A DNA stretch of 64,000 nt from positions 434,001-498,000 of the forward strand of contig OZ242192.1 in assembly GCA_965205955.1 (NCBI GenBank). Direction: 5' to 3'. The stretch comes from G965202915 sp965205955. GTDB lineage: Bacteria; Pseudomonadota; Gammaproteobacteria; Eutrophobiales; Eutrophobiaceae. Made by a program: the position numbers and the translations under genes. Of this stretch, positions 33,900-42,586 are shown piece by piece (within the stretch, counting starts at the first letter, position 1; each line of letters opens with the position of its first letter). A model generated the notes under the pieces. It made no database searches, was not told the DNA's origin, and saw only the letters and a list, made by a program, of their open reading frames with translations.

Positions 33900-34520
33900 T
33901 TACTGCCGATACAATATTTTTTGGTTTTCGTCGTAATAATGGAGAGCCTTGTTTACCGCATTGATGACCGTTCTGGAGGTAATGGTTGCGCCGCTCAATT
34001 GATCGAAGTCTCCCCCCTCGCCGCGTACCGCCCATGCTTCATTGGGCGTATTTGCCAGTGAACGACCGGTAAAATGCGCTATCCAGCCTGAGTCCGGATT
34101 GCTAATGTCGCCTCCCAGTCCCTTTGTTTCCTGATGATCGATCGCCGTTACCCCGGTAATGCTTCCGTCTTTCATAATGCCGATCGCGAGTTCAACAGGG
34201 CCGTTATAGCCTTTGGTGGAAACGGGCAGCAGCACGATGCCCGTTTGTTCATTGTTGCGCATAATTCTGAAGACGGTAAGTGTTTCCGCCGGGCCAAGAA
34301 GCCCATTGCCGGGAATGGTGAATTGATGCGAGAAAATATCGCCGTCGATTCCATCCGGCAAAATACCGCCGATGGCATTCAATTCCGCCTGCCGCATATT
34401 GTCTGCTATTTTATTTTTATTCAGGGCATTCAAGCCGCTTACCGCCGTCACTGCGGCGACGATGGTGAGCAACAACGGGATACCGGCGCGCAGTAACCGC
34501 TTTTTTCTTTCCGGAGCCAT
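33900..34520 (-). CDS. rnfG: Rnf-type electron transport subunit G
   Basis: A 206-residue protein with an N-terminal membrane anchor (about residues 10-30) and a periplasmic FMN-binding domain. The covalent flavin motif is LSGATITSRTV, where the last Thr of the SGAT-x-T pattern would carry FMN. KGYNGPVELAIGI and TKGLGGDI are also typical. It shares its end/start region with rnfD. rnfE, which normally follows rnfG, is absent. Confidence 0.92.
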   Translation of the reverse strand: MAPERKKRLLRAGIPLLLTIVAAVTAVSGLNALNKNKIADNMRQAELNAIGGILPDGIDGDIFSHQFTIPGNGLLGPAETLTVFRIMRNNEQTGIVLLPVSTKGYNGPVELAIGIMKDGSITGVTAIDHQETKGLGGDISNPDSGWIAHFTGRSLANTPNEAWAVRGEGGDFDQLSGATITSRTVINAVNKALHYYDENQKILYRQ

Positions 34521-35536
34521 TATCTTGCCTCTCCAAGAACCGGCGGCCGGGTATAGCGATCAATCAATGGCACCGCACAATTCATAATCAGAACCGCAAA
34601 TGCGACCCCATCCGGAAACGAGGCCCAGGTGCGAATAATATACAGCAGGATCCCCGTTCCGGCGGCATAAATAATGATCCCTTTTGGCGTATTGGATGAA
34701 GAGACCGGATCGGTTGCAATAAAAAATGCGCAGAGTAATGTTCCGCCGGAAAAAATATGAAAAAGGGGAGGCGCATATACATCGCCGTTTATAAAGTAGA
34801 ACAAGGCGCTGATAATAAACAGGGCGGCAATCAATACTGCGGGGATTTTCCAGTCTATTATTCGCTTGAAGATCAGCCATATTCCGCCCAGAAGATGCGC
34901 AACGGCTATCCATTCCCATCCTTTGCCGCCGAATATTCCGAAAATATCCGAAGAGCGAATTTCAGATACCATTGCCATCATGTTCAATTGTGATTGCATA
35001 TGACCCAGAGGGGTTGCCCCCGTCAGCCCATCTACCATAGATCCATTGAGGAATATCATTTCCAGGGTGTGTGCGAGTTCCAGATCGATTTCCGGTTCCG
35101 GCAAGGGCCAGCGATCCATTTGAGCGGGAAATGAAAGCAGCACAAACAGGTAGCCCGCCATGGCCGGATTGAAAATGTTATTGCCGATCCCGCCATAAAG
35201 ATGCTTGACCACAATAATGGCAAAGGCAATGCCGATGCAGGTGATCCACCATGGAGTGAAAGGGGAAACGGTCAATGCGAATAACAGCGCGGTAACCAGG
35301 GCGCTGTTGTCAAGCAGATGGGGTTTTAGCGGATATGCGCGCAGTTTCAGCGCCAGCGATTCACAGGCAAGCGCACACAGCATCGCAATGATGATCTGGA
35401 TTAGTACTCCCCAGCCAAAAAACAGGATGTACAGCAATGAACCGGGGATCAATGCGATCAAGACCTGGCGCATGACAGATGCGACCGAATTCTGACCATG
35501 AAGATATGGCGAAGTATTACCCGGCTGGATTGTCAT
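34520..35536 (-). CDS. rnfD: Rnf-type electron transport subunit D
   Basis: A 338-residue polytopic membrane subunit. The flavin attachment motif is DGLTGATPLG. Other typical segments are GGIGNNIFNPAMAGYLFVLL and FIATDPVSSSNTPKG. It starts at ATG 35536, overlapping the rnfB stop as ATGA; the family N-terminus SPYLHGQNSV follows. In Rnf complexes RnfD and RnfG pass electrons across the membrane between flavins. In canonical operons rnfC sits between rnfB and rnfD, but here the ATGA junction leaves no room for it. Confidence 0.93.
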   Translation of the reverse strand: MTIQPGNTSPYLHGQNSVASVMRQVLIALIPGSLLYILFFGWGVLIQIIIAMLCALACESLALKLRAYPLKPHLLDNSALVTALLFALTVSPFTPWWITCIGIAFAIIVVKHLYGGIGNNIFNPAMAGYLFVLLSFPAQMDRWPLPEPEIDLELAHTLEMIFLNGSMVDGLTGATPLGHMQSQLNMMAMVSEIRSSDIFGIFGGKGWEWIAVAHLLGGIWLIFKRIIDWKIPAVLIAALFIISALFYFINGDVYAPPLFHIFSGGTLLCAFFIATDPVSSSNTPKGIIIYAAGTGILLYIIRTWASFPDGVAFAVLIMNCAVPLIDRYTRPPVLGEAR

Positions 35537-36057
35537 ATCAGCAGCGCCGGTCGTGATGCGGCTTTTGCCCGGGCCGGTTTCATAACGATGCAATCTACCG
35601 GGCAGGGCGCGACACATAGCTCACACCCGGTGCAGTATTGCGGGATCACCCCGTGCATTTGTTTGGCCGCCCCGATGATTGCATCCACAGGGCAGGCCTG
35701 TATGCACTTTACACAGCCGATGCAAAGCTCTTCCTCGATGAATGCAACCCGGTTCGGCGTATGAGTGTTTGCCGGCGGCAGCGCCGGTTTGCCCGTCAGC
35801 CGGGCTAATTCCCGCACGGTATGCGCCTCTCCGGGAGGGCATCGATTCAAATCGTCTTTATTGAGGGCAATGGCGGCGGCGTAGGGTTTGCATCCGGTAT
35901 AACCGCATTCTCCGCACTGCGTTTGCGGCAGCAGATTGTTGATTGTGGCAATGAACTTCGATGAAGCGATCTGCTTGCGTCTGCCCGGTCCGCCGGTCGT
36001 TATAAAATACAGACAGGCGGCAACGGCCAATCCCAGATAAATCAGCGCCGCGATCAT
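35533..36057 (-). CDS. rnfB: Rnf-type electron transport subunit B
   Basis: A 174-residue ferredoxin-type subunit. After an N-terminal membrane helix comes the 4Fe-4S domain QCGECGYTGCKPYA with a later Cys in NRCPPGE. Two ferredoxin motifs follow, CIGCVKCIQACP and CTGCELCVAPCP. All expected cysteines are present. It is shorter than some Rnf B subunits at the C-terminus but otherwise normal. One base separates it from rnfA. Confidence 0.93.
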   Translation of the reverse strand: MIAALIYLGLAVAACLYFITTGGPGRRKQIASSKFIATINNLLPQTQCGECGYTGCKPYAAAIALNKDDLNRCPPGEAHTVRELARLTGKPALPPANTHTPNRVAFIEEELCIGCVKCIQACPVDAIIGAAKQMHGVIPQYCTGCELCVAPCPVDCIVMKPARAKAASRPALLI

Positions 36058-36058
36058 T

Positions 36059-36637
36059 TCAGGGGCCGATGCCGGTCAGTCCGGTGAATGCCATGGATAT
36101 AATTGCCAGGGTGATGAATAAAATCGGCAATTCCCGGAAGGCTGAAGGCACTTCCGCAAGCTGGATCCGTTCCCGTAACTGGGTAAAGATCAATAACAGA
36201 AGGCCGAATCCGATGCCGGTGCCAATCCCCAGGCACAAGGATGAAAAAACCCCCTGCACCGATTGATAGTGAACCAGCGTCGCCCCGACAATGGCCGGAT
36301 TGATCGACAAAATCAGCGTGAGCACGCTAATCTGTTTCTGATAAGAGGATAGTTTTTTCCGTAAAAAATGTCCGCAAATCCCTACCACCAGAAATATATT
36401 GATCATAAAAACCAGAATACTCAAATGATGCAATGCCAGCGGGGTGATAATGAATCGGTATGCCAGATAGTTTATCGGCACCGAGATCGAGGTAATCAAC
36501 AGTACCGCGATAGAGGTGATCCATGCGATATCCAATCGTTTGGAGAAAGAGAGCTGATCCTGAACGGCAACAAGATAGGTAAGCACCAGGTTGTTGACCA
36601 GCGCGGCATGGATGATCAATAAAATCAGGCTTCCCAT
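36059..36637 (-). CDS. rnfA: RnfA-like membrane subunit lacking the conserved cysteines
   Basis: A 192-residue protein with six predicted helices, aligned with RnfA over its length: ALVNNLVLTYL at the start, LRERIQLAEVPSAFRELP and MAFTGLTGI at the end. In RnfA/RnfE and NqrD/NqrE one Cys in the first helix (LGLCPFMG in E. coli) and another in the TTNCAVLG motif bind an intramembrane 2Fe-2S cluster. Here the equivalent positions read VAVQDQL and SINPAIVG, so both Cys are replaced (Gln, Pro). With rnfE missing, this cluster cannot form in the usual way. I name it rnfA from alignment and position; a changed function is possible. Confidence 0.8.
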   Translation of the reverse strand: MGSLILLIIHAALVNNLVLTYLVAVQDQLSFSKRLDIAWITSIAVLLITSISVPINYLAYRFIITPLALHHLSILVFMINIFLVVGICGHFLRKKLSSYQKQISVLTLILSINPAIVGATLVHYQSVQGVFSSLCLGIGTGIGFGLLLLIFTQLRERIQLAEVPSAFRELPILFITLAIISMAFTGLTGIGP

Positions 36638-36654
36638 TTGTGTTTATCTATTTA

Positions 36655-36679
36655 TTACTGTGAGCAGCGGGCCGTGATA
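36655..36679. repeat. 25-base direct repeat, left copy
   Basis: TTACTGTGAGCAGCGG plus CCGTGATA match the copy at 37185-37209 at 24 of 25 positions. The two copies are 530 bases apart and bracket the membrane-protein gene at 36719-37159. Confidence 0.8.
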
Positions 36680-36718
36680 GAAAAAGCCGCTGCGTTGTCG
36701 GGATGCGGGGCAGCTGGT

Positions 36719-37159
36719 TCATCGTACTCTCATATACCTTGCGAACTGGTGTGTCAGGCCACCCAGCAGGCAACCAAGTAAAGCGCCGGCGGAACAGACA
36801 AGGTTTGTCACGATAAAAATTCCTACCCCGATCCCTGCAACGATACCAGCTTTGCCAAAGGCAATCTCACCTATCCCACCACCGAAATTACCACCAATGA
36901 CAAAGCCCAGGAACAACGCGAAGGGATAGACTCCATAAGCGCCAAGATACGCTCCGATTCGGCTGCCGCGTGAAGCTGCGGAACTCAGTTTTTTTATCAT
37001 CCAGTGGATCGACCAAACGCTAAGAGCAATGGCTGCGGCTATTGACAGCGTTATCAACCAGCCAGCAAAGGTGTTGATACCTCGATCCAGGAAGAAGTAC
37101 TGGGCAATGACCAGCAACAAAATAGCCGCCAACAGGATTACCGGCTGTTTGAACTTCAT
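36719..37159 (-). CDS. Unrecognised four-helix membrane protein
   Basis: A 146-residue protein with four likely membrane helices (about residues 7-24, 29-50, 69-92 and 98-132), a polar stretch KKLSSAASRGSR between helices 2 and 3 and a Gly-rich segment GFVIGGNFGGGIGEIAFGKAG. No family is recognised. It lies between metG and rnfA inside a unit bounded by 25-base direct repeats, suggesting insertion. It could serve the Rnf-like cluster, but there is no direct sign of that. Confidence 0.65.
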   Translation of the reverse strand: MKFKQPVILLAAILLLVIAQYFFLDRGINTFAGWLITLSIAAAIALSVWSIHWMIKKLSSAASRGSRIGAYLGAYGVYPFALFLGFVIGGNFGGGIGEIAFGKAGIVAGIGVGIFIVTNLVCSAGALLGCLLGGLTHQFARYMRVR

Positions 37160-37184
37160 GACGGCCCACCACCATAATTATCCG

Positions 37185-37209
37185 TTACTGTGAGCAGCGG
37201 CCCGTGATA
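37185..37209. repeat. 25-base direct repeat, right copy
   Basis: Partner of 36655-36679. It overlaps no gene and sits just beyond the metG stop. Confidence 0.8.
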
Positions 37210-37247
37210 CAACAAACAACTCCACCGCCGGGATGTGCCCATCCGCT

Positions 37248-39314
37248 TCATTTTACCCTCATGCCCGGACTGGCGCCCTCGTCCGGGCTGAGGAGGAATA
37301 TCTCTTTCCCCCCCGGGCCGGCGGCCAGCACCATCCCTTCGGAGGTGCCAAAACGCATTTTTCTGGGGGCGAGATTCGCCACGACCACCGTATGTTTCCC
37401 TATCAGCGATTTCGGTTCATAGGCGGACTTTATGCCGGCAAAAACAGTGCGTGATTCACCGCCAAGATCCAGGCTAAGCCGCAATAATTTATCCGCGCCT
37501 TCAATGTGTTCTGCGTTGACAATCCTTGCTATGCGCAGATCGATCTTGGCAAAATCATCGATCGTTATTTGCTCTGCGATCGGCTCGCTGTCCGTCTGGG
37601 AAGTATTGCCGCTTATTCCGGTCGGATCACTCTCAGCCAGATCCTGCTTGCTTTCTTCAATCATTGCCTCGATACCACTCCTTTGAACCCGGGTCAGCAT
37701 AGGTTTGAATTTGTTTATCTTATGAGCATATAGAATATATTCGCTTTTCGCATGTTCCCATTCCAAAGGCGCTATATTGAGAAATTTTTCCACGTCTCCG
37801 GCAAAAACAGGCAGGACCGGCTTTAAATAAACCGTCAAGACCCTGAATGCGTTCAAGGCCGCGCTGCACACCCGGTGCAGTATGGCCGCCTGTTGCGGGT
37901 CTTTTGCCAGTACCCAGGGTTTAAATTCATCGATATATTGATTTACCTGATCGGCAAGTCCGATGATTTCTCTGACCGCCCGGCTGTATTCGCGCTTCTC
38001 GAACATTTCCGCGATTGCGGCTTCGCTACCGCAGAGCGTGTCCAGCAGAACCTGATGGCGATTCGCTTCTTCGCCCTCATGGAAATCATCGCATAAATAC
38101 CCGTTGAACTTGCCGCTGATAAACCCGGAGCAACGGCTGGCGATATTGACGACCTTGCCGACTATGTCGGAATTGATCCGCCGCATAAAATCGTCCAGAT
38201 TCAGATCGATATCTTCCAGCCGGTTCGACAGCTTTGCGGCAAAGTAATAGCGCAAATATTCCGGGTGCAGGTATTTCAAGTAGGTCTCCGCCCGGATAAA
38301 AGTGCCGCGGGTTTTGGACATTTTTTGTCCATTTACGGTAAGAAACCCGTGAATGAATATAGCGGTGGGGGTACGCAAGCCGCTGCCGTGCAGCATGGCC
38401 GGCCAAAACAAACAATGGAAGTGCATAATATCCTTGCCGATGAAATGATACATTTCAGTCTCATCACCGACCCGGATATAAGAATCGAAATCCAGCCCCC
38501 TGCGGGCGCACAGATCCTTGAGGCTGGCGAGGTAGCCAATCGGGGCGTCCAGCCAGACATAGAAATACTTGCCCGGTTCATCCGGTATTTCAAACCCGAA
38601 ATACGGCGCGTCGCGGGAGATGTCCCATTCCTGCAGCCCGGCCGCAAACCACTCATCCAGTTTATTGATCACTTCCTGTTGCAGATGCCCGGTGCGCGTC
38701 CACTCTTTCAGCATCGGTTCAAAATCGGGCAATTTGAAAAACAGATGCTCCGACTCCTTCTCCATCGGCTTGGCCCCGGTGATCACCGAAACCGGATTGA
38801 TCAGCTCGGTCGGATTGTAGATCTTGTTGCATACCTCGCAACTGTCGCCGTATTGCTCCGGGCTGTGGCAATGCGGGCACTCTCCGCGAATGAAGCGGTC
38901 TGGCAGGAACATCCCCTTTTCCGGATCATGGAACTGTTTGATGGTGCGGCGATTGATATGTCCGGCGTTTTTCAAGGTCAAATAAATCTGTTCGGATAAT
39001 TCGCGGTTTTCCGCCGAATGCGTGCTGTAGTAATTGTCGAAGTCCACGGAAAAGCCGGCAAAATCCCGCTGATGCGATTCCTTCATCTGCTCGATAAGCT
39101 GCTCCGGGGATATGCCCTCCGACTCGCTACGCAACATGATCGGCGTTCCGTGGGCATCGTCGGCACAGACATAAAGGCATTCATGCCCGCGCATCTTCTG
39201 GTAGCGCACCCATATATCGGTCTGAATATATTCCACCAGATGACCGATATGGATCGGGCCGTTGGCATAGGGTAAGGCGCTGGTGACCAGGATTTTTCTA
39301 TCGGTTTTTGTCAT
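37248..39314 (-). CDS. metG: Methionyl-tRNA synthetase with C-terminal tRNA-binding domain
   Basis: A 688-residue class I synthetase charging tRNA-Met. Signatures: PYANGPIHIGHLVEYIQ (HIGH), NGQKMSKTRGTFI (KMSKS) and a Cys4 zinc knuckle in CPHCHSPEQYGDSCEVC. The last 110 residues or so are the EMAP/Arc1p-like tRNA-binding and dimerisation domain (KIDLRIARIVNAEHIEGADK). The length matches E. coli MetG. It is divergent from mrp, a frequent pairing. Confidence 0.97.
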   Translation of the reverse strand: MTKTDRKILVTSALPYANGPIHIGHLVEYIQTDIWVRYQKMRGHECLYVCADDAHGTPIMLRSESEGISPEQLIEQMKESHQRDFAGFSVDFDNYYSTHSAENRELSEQIYLTLKNAGHINRRTIKQFHDPEKGMFLPDRFIRGECPHCHSPEQYGDSCEVCNKIYNPTELINPVSVITGAKPMEKESEHLFFKLPDFEPMLKEWTRTGHLQQEVINKLDEWFAAGLQEWDISRDAPYFGFEIPDEPGKYFYVWLDAPIGYLASLKDLCARRGLDFDSYIRVGDETEMYHFIGKDIMHFHCLFWPAMLHGSGLRTPTAIFIHGFLTVNGQKMSKTRGTFIRAETYLKYLHPEYLRYYFAAKLSNRLEDIDLNLDDFMRRINSDIVGKVVNIASRCSGFISGKFNGYLCDDFHEGEEANRHQVLLDTLCGSEAAIAEMFEKREYSRAVREIIGLADQVNQYIDEFKPWVLAKDPQQAAILHRVCSAALNAFRVLTVYLKPVLPVFAGDVEKFLNIAPLEWEHAKSEYILYAHKINKFKPMLTRVQRSGIEAMIEESKQDLAESDPTGISGNTSQTDSEPIAEQITIDDFAKIDLRIARIVNAEHIEGADKLLRLSLDLGGESRTVFAGIKSAYEPKSLIGKHTVVVANLAPRKMRFGTSEGMVLAAGPGGKEIFLLSPDEGASPGMRVK

Positions 39315-39444
39315 GTCTCTGCATCAGGCGAATAATTGTACGCTAAAGTAGCATTTATAATGGCAGGCGTGAAGGGCGTGTATATTTCTCCTCATTAAAC
39401 CGTGGTACAATACGGCATTTCCGAAACTACCGAGCTACAGCATC

Positions 39445-40533
39445 GTGTCTGAGATTACTGAAGAGCAGATCAACCAATGCCTTGGGCGGATCCGCGATAT
39501 AAACATGGATTGCACCCTGGAGGCCGCTTCCAGCATCAAGGAGTGTGTCGTTAATGAAGGCGGCGTATCGCTGACCATTGAATTGGGCTATCCGGCCGAG
39601 GGGTATCACCGGCAATTGACCCAGGATATCGAGGCGGAATTAGAGAAAATCGGTGTCCGGCAAAGCGAGATGAAAATCGAGACCAGGATCCTGTCGCGCA
39701 GCGTGCAGAAGGGTGTGCCATTATTGGCCGGAGTCAAAAACACGATTGCCATTGCCTCCGGCAAGGGCGGGGTGGGCAAGTCCACCACCGCGATCAACCT
39801 GGCGCTGGCCTTGCAGGCGGAAGGCGCGAATGTCGGACTCCTGGACGCCGATATTTACGGCCCCAGCCAGCCGCGCATGCTGGGTTGCCGCGGCCGACCG
39901 GAATCAACCGACGGCAAAAATGTAGAGCCGCTGATGAGCTACCATTTGCAGACGATGTCGATTGGGTACCTGATCGCCGAGGATACCCCGATGATCTGGC
40001 GCGGCCCGATGGTGACCTCCGCACTGGAGCAATTATTGAATGACACACAATGGCGGGATCTGGATTATCTGATTATCGATCTGCCGCCGGGCACCGGTGA
40101 TATACAGCTTACCTTATGCCAGAAGATCCCGGTCAGTGGGGCGCTTATCGTAACCACTCCGCAGGATATTGCCCTGATAGATGCAAAGAAGGCGCTGAAG
40201 ATGTTTGAAAAGGTCGAAGTGCCGGTACTGGGGATCATAGAAAATATGAGCCTCTATACTTGCAGTCAGTGCGGACATGAAGAGGCGATTTTCGGCGAAG
40301 GCGGCGGCCAGCAAATGGCCAGCCAGTACGGCATCGATTTATTGGGCGCAATGCCGTTGGACAGGGCTATACGGGAAGGCGTCGATAACGGAAAGCCTAC
40401 GGTGGCGATGGCCCCCGACTCGCACATCACCCGGATCTATCGAGAGATTGCCCGCCGGGCATCGGCAAAATTGTCATTGCAGGCAAAAGATTACTCCTCG
40501 AAATTTCCCAAGATCGTCGTGCAGAACGATTGA
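39445..40533 (+). CDS. apbC: Mrp/ApbC-type iron-sulfur cluster carrier ATPase
   Basis: A 362-residue P-loop ATPase. An N-terminal MIP18-type domain (about residues 1-85) precedes the deviant Walker A SGKGGVGKSTTAINLA, the DADIYGPSQPRML region, LDYLIIDLPPGTGD and the C-terminal CSQCG pair that binds a bridging 4Fe-4S cluster. It delivers iron-sulfur clusters to targets, which fits the cluster-rich Nuo and Rnf subunits nearby. The start is GTG 39445; the Shine-Dalgarno is weak. Twelve bases to dcd suggest an operon. Confidence 0.95.
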   Translation: MSEITEEQINQCLGRIRDINMDCTLEAASSIKECVVNEGGVSLTIELGYPAEGYHRQLTQDIEAELEKIGVRQSEMKIETRILSRSVQKGVPLLAGVKNTIAIASGKGGVGKSTTAINLALALQAEGANVGLLDADIYGPSQPRMLGCRGRPESTDGKNVEPLMSYHLQTMSIGYLIAEDTPMIWRGPMVTSALEQLLNDTQWRDLDYLIIDLPPGTGDIQLTLCQKIPVSGALIVTTPQDIALIDAKKALKMFEKVEVPVLGIIENMSLYTCSQCGHEEAIFGEGGGQQMASQYGIDLLGAMPLDRAIREGVDNGKPTVAMAPDSHITRIYREIARRASAKLSLQAKDYSSKFPKIVVQND

Positions 40534-40545
40534 GTATCCAATTAT

Positions 40546-41112
40546 ATGCCGGTTAAAAGCGATTCCTGGATAAGGAGCATGGTTCAGGAGCACGGCATGA
40601 TTGAACCATTCGCATCGGCTCAGGTGAGAAAGAACAAAACTGGACGCCTGATTTCCTATGGCACCTCCAGCTATGGTTATGACGTGCGCTGTTCGAATGA
40701 ATTTAAGATCTTTACCAATGTGCACTCCGCCACAGTGGATCCGAAAAACTTCGATATGAACAGTTTTGTAGATATAAAAAATGATCATTGTATCATTCCG
40801 CCGAACGCCTTTGCATTGGCTGGGACCGTGGAATATTTCCGCATTCCGCGCAATGTATTGGCCATCTGTTTAGGCAAATCCACCTATGCCCGCTGCGGCA
40901 TCATTGTGAATGTCACACCGTTGGAGCCGGAATGGGAAGGGCATATAACGCTGGAGTTTTCCAATACCACCAATCTGCCGGCGAAGATCTATGCCAATGA
41001 AGGCGTTGCCCAGGTGATCTTCATAGAATCCGACCAAGTCTGCGAAACCTCATACAAGGACCGAGCGGGCAAATACCAGGGACAGAAAGGGATCAGCCTT
41101 CCCAAAGCCTAG
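40546..41112 (+). CDS. dcd: dCTP deaminase
   Basis: A 188-residue trimeric enzyme that makes dUTP from dCTP in thymidylate supply. It shows ISYGTSSYGYDVRCSNEFKIF in two parts, FALAGTVEYFRIPRN, the GKSTYARCGIIVNVTPLEP nucleotide-site region and EGHITLEFSN with the catalytic Glu. The length is standard. It follows apbC closely. The 3' side opens an accessory island. Confidence 0.97.
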   Translation: MPVKSDSWIRSMVQEHGMIEPFASAQVRKNKTGRLISYGTSSYGYDVRCSNEFKIFTNVHSATVDPKNFDMNSFVDIKNDHCIIPPNAFALAGTVEYFRIPRNVLAICLGKSTYARCGIIVNVTPLEPEWEGHITLEFSNTTNLPAKIYANEGVAQVIFIESDQVCETSYKDRAGKYQGQKGISLPKA

Positions 41113-41114
41113 CA

Positions 41115-41270
41115 TTACTCGCTGTCGGAACGGAATTTCTTTTTGGTATAGTTGAATATAGGGTCGGTGTGCCCAAGTTCAATATGTGTATCCAAGATAT
41201 GGCCAGCTATATCAGAGAAAAAGTCGACTGTTGCATCGGAAAGAGGGACCACACCAAGAAATAAATCCAT
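41115..41270 (-). CDS. Possible 51-residue ORF in frame after the GIY-YIG gene
   Basis: ATG 41270 to TAA 41115 gives M-D-L-F-L-G-V-V-P-L and ends KKKFRSDSE. The same frame continues upstream through VRYNKALRK to the TGA of the GIY-YIG gene, so it could be a C-terminal part cut off by a nonsense mutation, a separate small gene, or chance. No family recognised and no strong ribosome binding site. Confidence 0.3.
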   Translation of the reverse strand: MDLFLGVVPLSDATVDFFSDIAGHILDTHIELGHTDPIFNYTKKKFRSDSE

Positions 41271-41297
41271 TTTCCGAAGTGCTTTGTTATACCTAAC

Positions 41298-41546
41298 TCA
41301 ACCATCAAAGTCTTTATTATATCTAGGCTTTCTACCTTGATTTCTCCTATAAGTTTCCAATCGGTCACTTTCTTTTTGCTTGGCTCCTTCGACTGTCATA
41401 CGATTTGAAGTAACGTTCAAATGGCTAAATTGTTTCCCTTCATCTTTATGCTCCTGTTCTCTCCTGTCAGGGTCATTGGTTATTCCTATATACAAGATTT
41501 TATTACCTTGTTTCAATTCATATGTTACAGTATCTCGTTTTTTCAT
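41298..41546 (-). CDS. Small GIY-YIG nuclease-fold protein
   Basis: An 82-residue protein with the GIY-YIG pattern: a YEL strand, then ILYIGITNDPDRREQEHKDE with the Tyr-Ile-Gly and conserved Arg, and later VEGAKQKESDRLETYRRNQG containing a likely Glu. Stand-alone proteins of this type are common on plasmids and prophage-like islands; their activity is mostly untested. ATG 41546 begins MKKRDTVTYE. It follows a secreted Cys/Pro-rich protein gene on the same strand. Confidence 0.75.
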   Translation of the reverse strand: MKKRDTVTYELKQGNKILYIGITNDPDRREQEHKDEGKQFSHLNVTSNRMTVEGAKQKESDRLETYRRNQGRKPRYNKDFDG

Positions 41547-41578
41547 CTCTAAGCCTCCAAATAATAAATGAGTTGCAC

Positions 41579-41857
41579 CTAATAGCAAACCTCACGCCAT
41601 TCATATTCCCTAGTATACTCATTGTAAATCTGCTTTTGGACGCACTGAGACGTTCCAATTGGTGGTATCTTTGGCGACTGAATTGGTTCAATTGACGGAG
41701 GAACAATCGGGCAGATCCTTGGTGGGCAAATTGGTTTAATATCAAGTGTACTTGAACACAACGCCCGCACTTCACCCTCTATGCAAACGCAAGAACAATC
41801 AGCATGAGCAAATGACGATAAAGAAAAAACCAATATGGCAAATACCATCTTTTTCAT
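41579..41857 (-). CDS. Small secreted Cys/Pro-rich protein
   Basis: A 92-residue protein with signal peptide (MKKMVFAILVFSLSSFAHA) and a mature part with several Cys (DCSCVCIEGEVRALCSS), a Pro-rich middle (PPRICPIVPPSIEPI) and a conserved-looking end TSQCVQKQIYNEYTREYEW. I have seen similar unannotated proteins in accessory regions of gammaproteobacteria, sometimes on phage or plasmid DNA. Disulfides are likely in the periplasm or outside; function unknown. Confidence 0.65.
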   Translation of the reverse strand: MKKMVFAILVFSLSSFAHADCSCVCIEGEVRALCSSTLDIKPICPPRICPIVPPSIEPIQSPKIPPIGTSQCVQKQIYNEYTREYEWREVCY

Positions 41858-42050
41858 AATAATCTCCGTAGGCATAACGACTAATATCAGCGGCGGCGGT
41901 TAACCATCTGCTATAACGATTTGTTATACATCATTTTTTTGATCTTCCATCTCAATGTTTTGCATTATGATAGATTTACCAACCCTGTGTTTGAATTTTT
42001 CTGATTTACTCATTTTTAAATTTATTTGAAATATTTAATTTAAGTTCAAA

Positions 42051-42198
42051 TCAAATAAATTTGACTGACTTGGTAGTGGTAAATGCCCGCCCCAGCATAT
42101 TGGGATTGATGCCCAGACTGCACCCTGACTCGGCCTAGCTATAGCCTTGCTCACACACCAGATTGAACTTTCTTGAATATTTCTTTCTCGTGTTTATG
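42051..42198 (-). pseudogene. Relic of an IS3-family OrfA
   Basis: Reading leftward gives NTRKKYSRKFNLVCEQGYS, a TAG, then AESGCSLGINPNMLGRA before TGA 42051. This is the helix-turn-helix region of an IS3-type OrfA (normally ...EQGYSxAEAAxSLGINxNMLGRW). It has an internal stop, lost the start ATG (ATA) and lacks orfB. It marks the island as mobile-element-rich. Confidence 0.7.
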
Positions 42199-42586
42199 TT
42201 TTACCTCCAGTTTATATCAATAGTACTCCTCAACTGGACTGCTTAATTATAGTAGTTATTTATAGCAATATCAAGTAATAATTTCCTATCGGGGGTTATT
42301 ATCCAGAAAAGCTAGGAAGATTGTGATTATCCACCATCCTGTTATTATCTTTCAGATTAATAAAACATTTGTTCCCGACATACACGAAGAGGGTATCTAT
42401 GCAATGACACGCAGTACATGAGTTGTCAGTAAGAAACACAGACAAAAAAGAAATCCGAAAGATTCAAACCCTAAACACTCAAGTGCCCTTCCGATTGACG
42501 GTGGCAGGTGTATTTTGCCCCCGTGGCAAATCGGCACGTTCCGCATTTTTCGGACTGAAATATTCCATATATCTATAATCAATTCC
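42199..42586. other. AT-rich gap between IS3 relic and R-M relic
   Basis: No gene, RNA or repeat that I can support. Short AT-rich runs and no convincing promoter; it probably holds degraded insertion DNA. Confidence 0.3.

Noticed and set aside
33718..34035. 105-codon minus-strand frame between rnfG and the cold-shock gene, considered as remnant rnfE
   Set aside because: It overlaps rnfG in another frame and has no membrane helices or RnfE motifs; rnfE seems truly absent here.
41880..42586. Possible CRISPR or tandem repeat array in the AT-rich gap
   Set aside because: No regularly spaced repeats; only an IS3 relic and AT-rich sequence.
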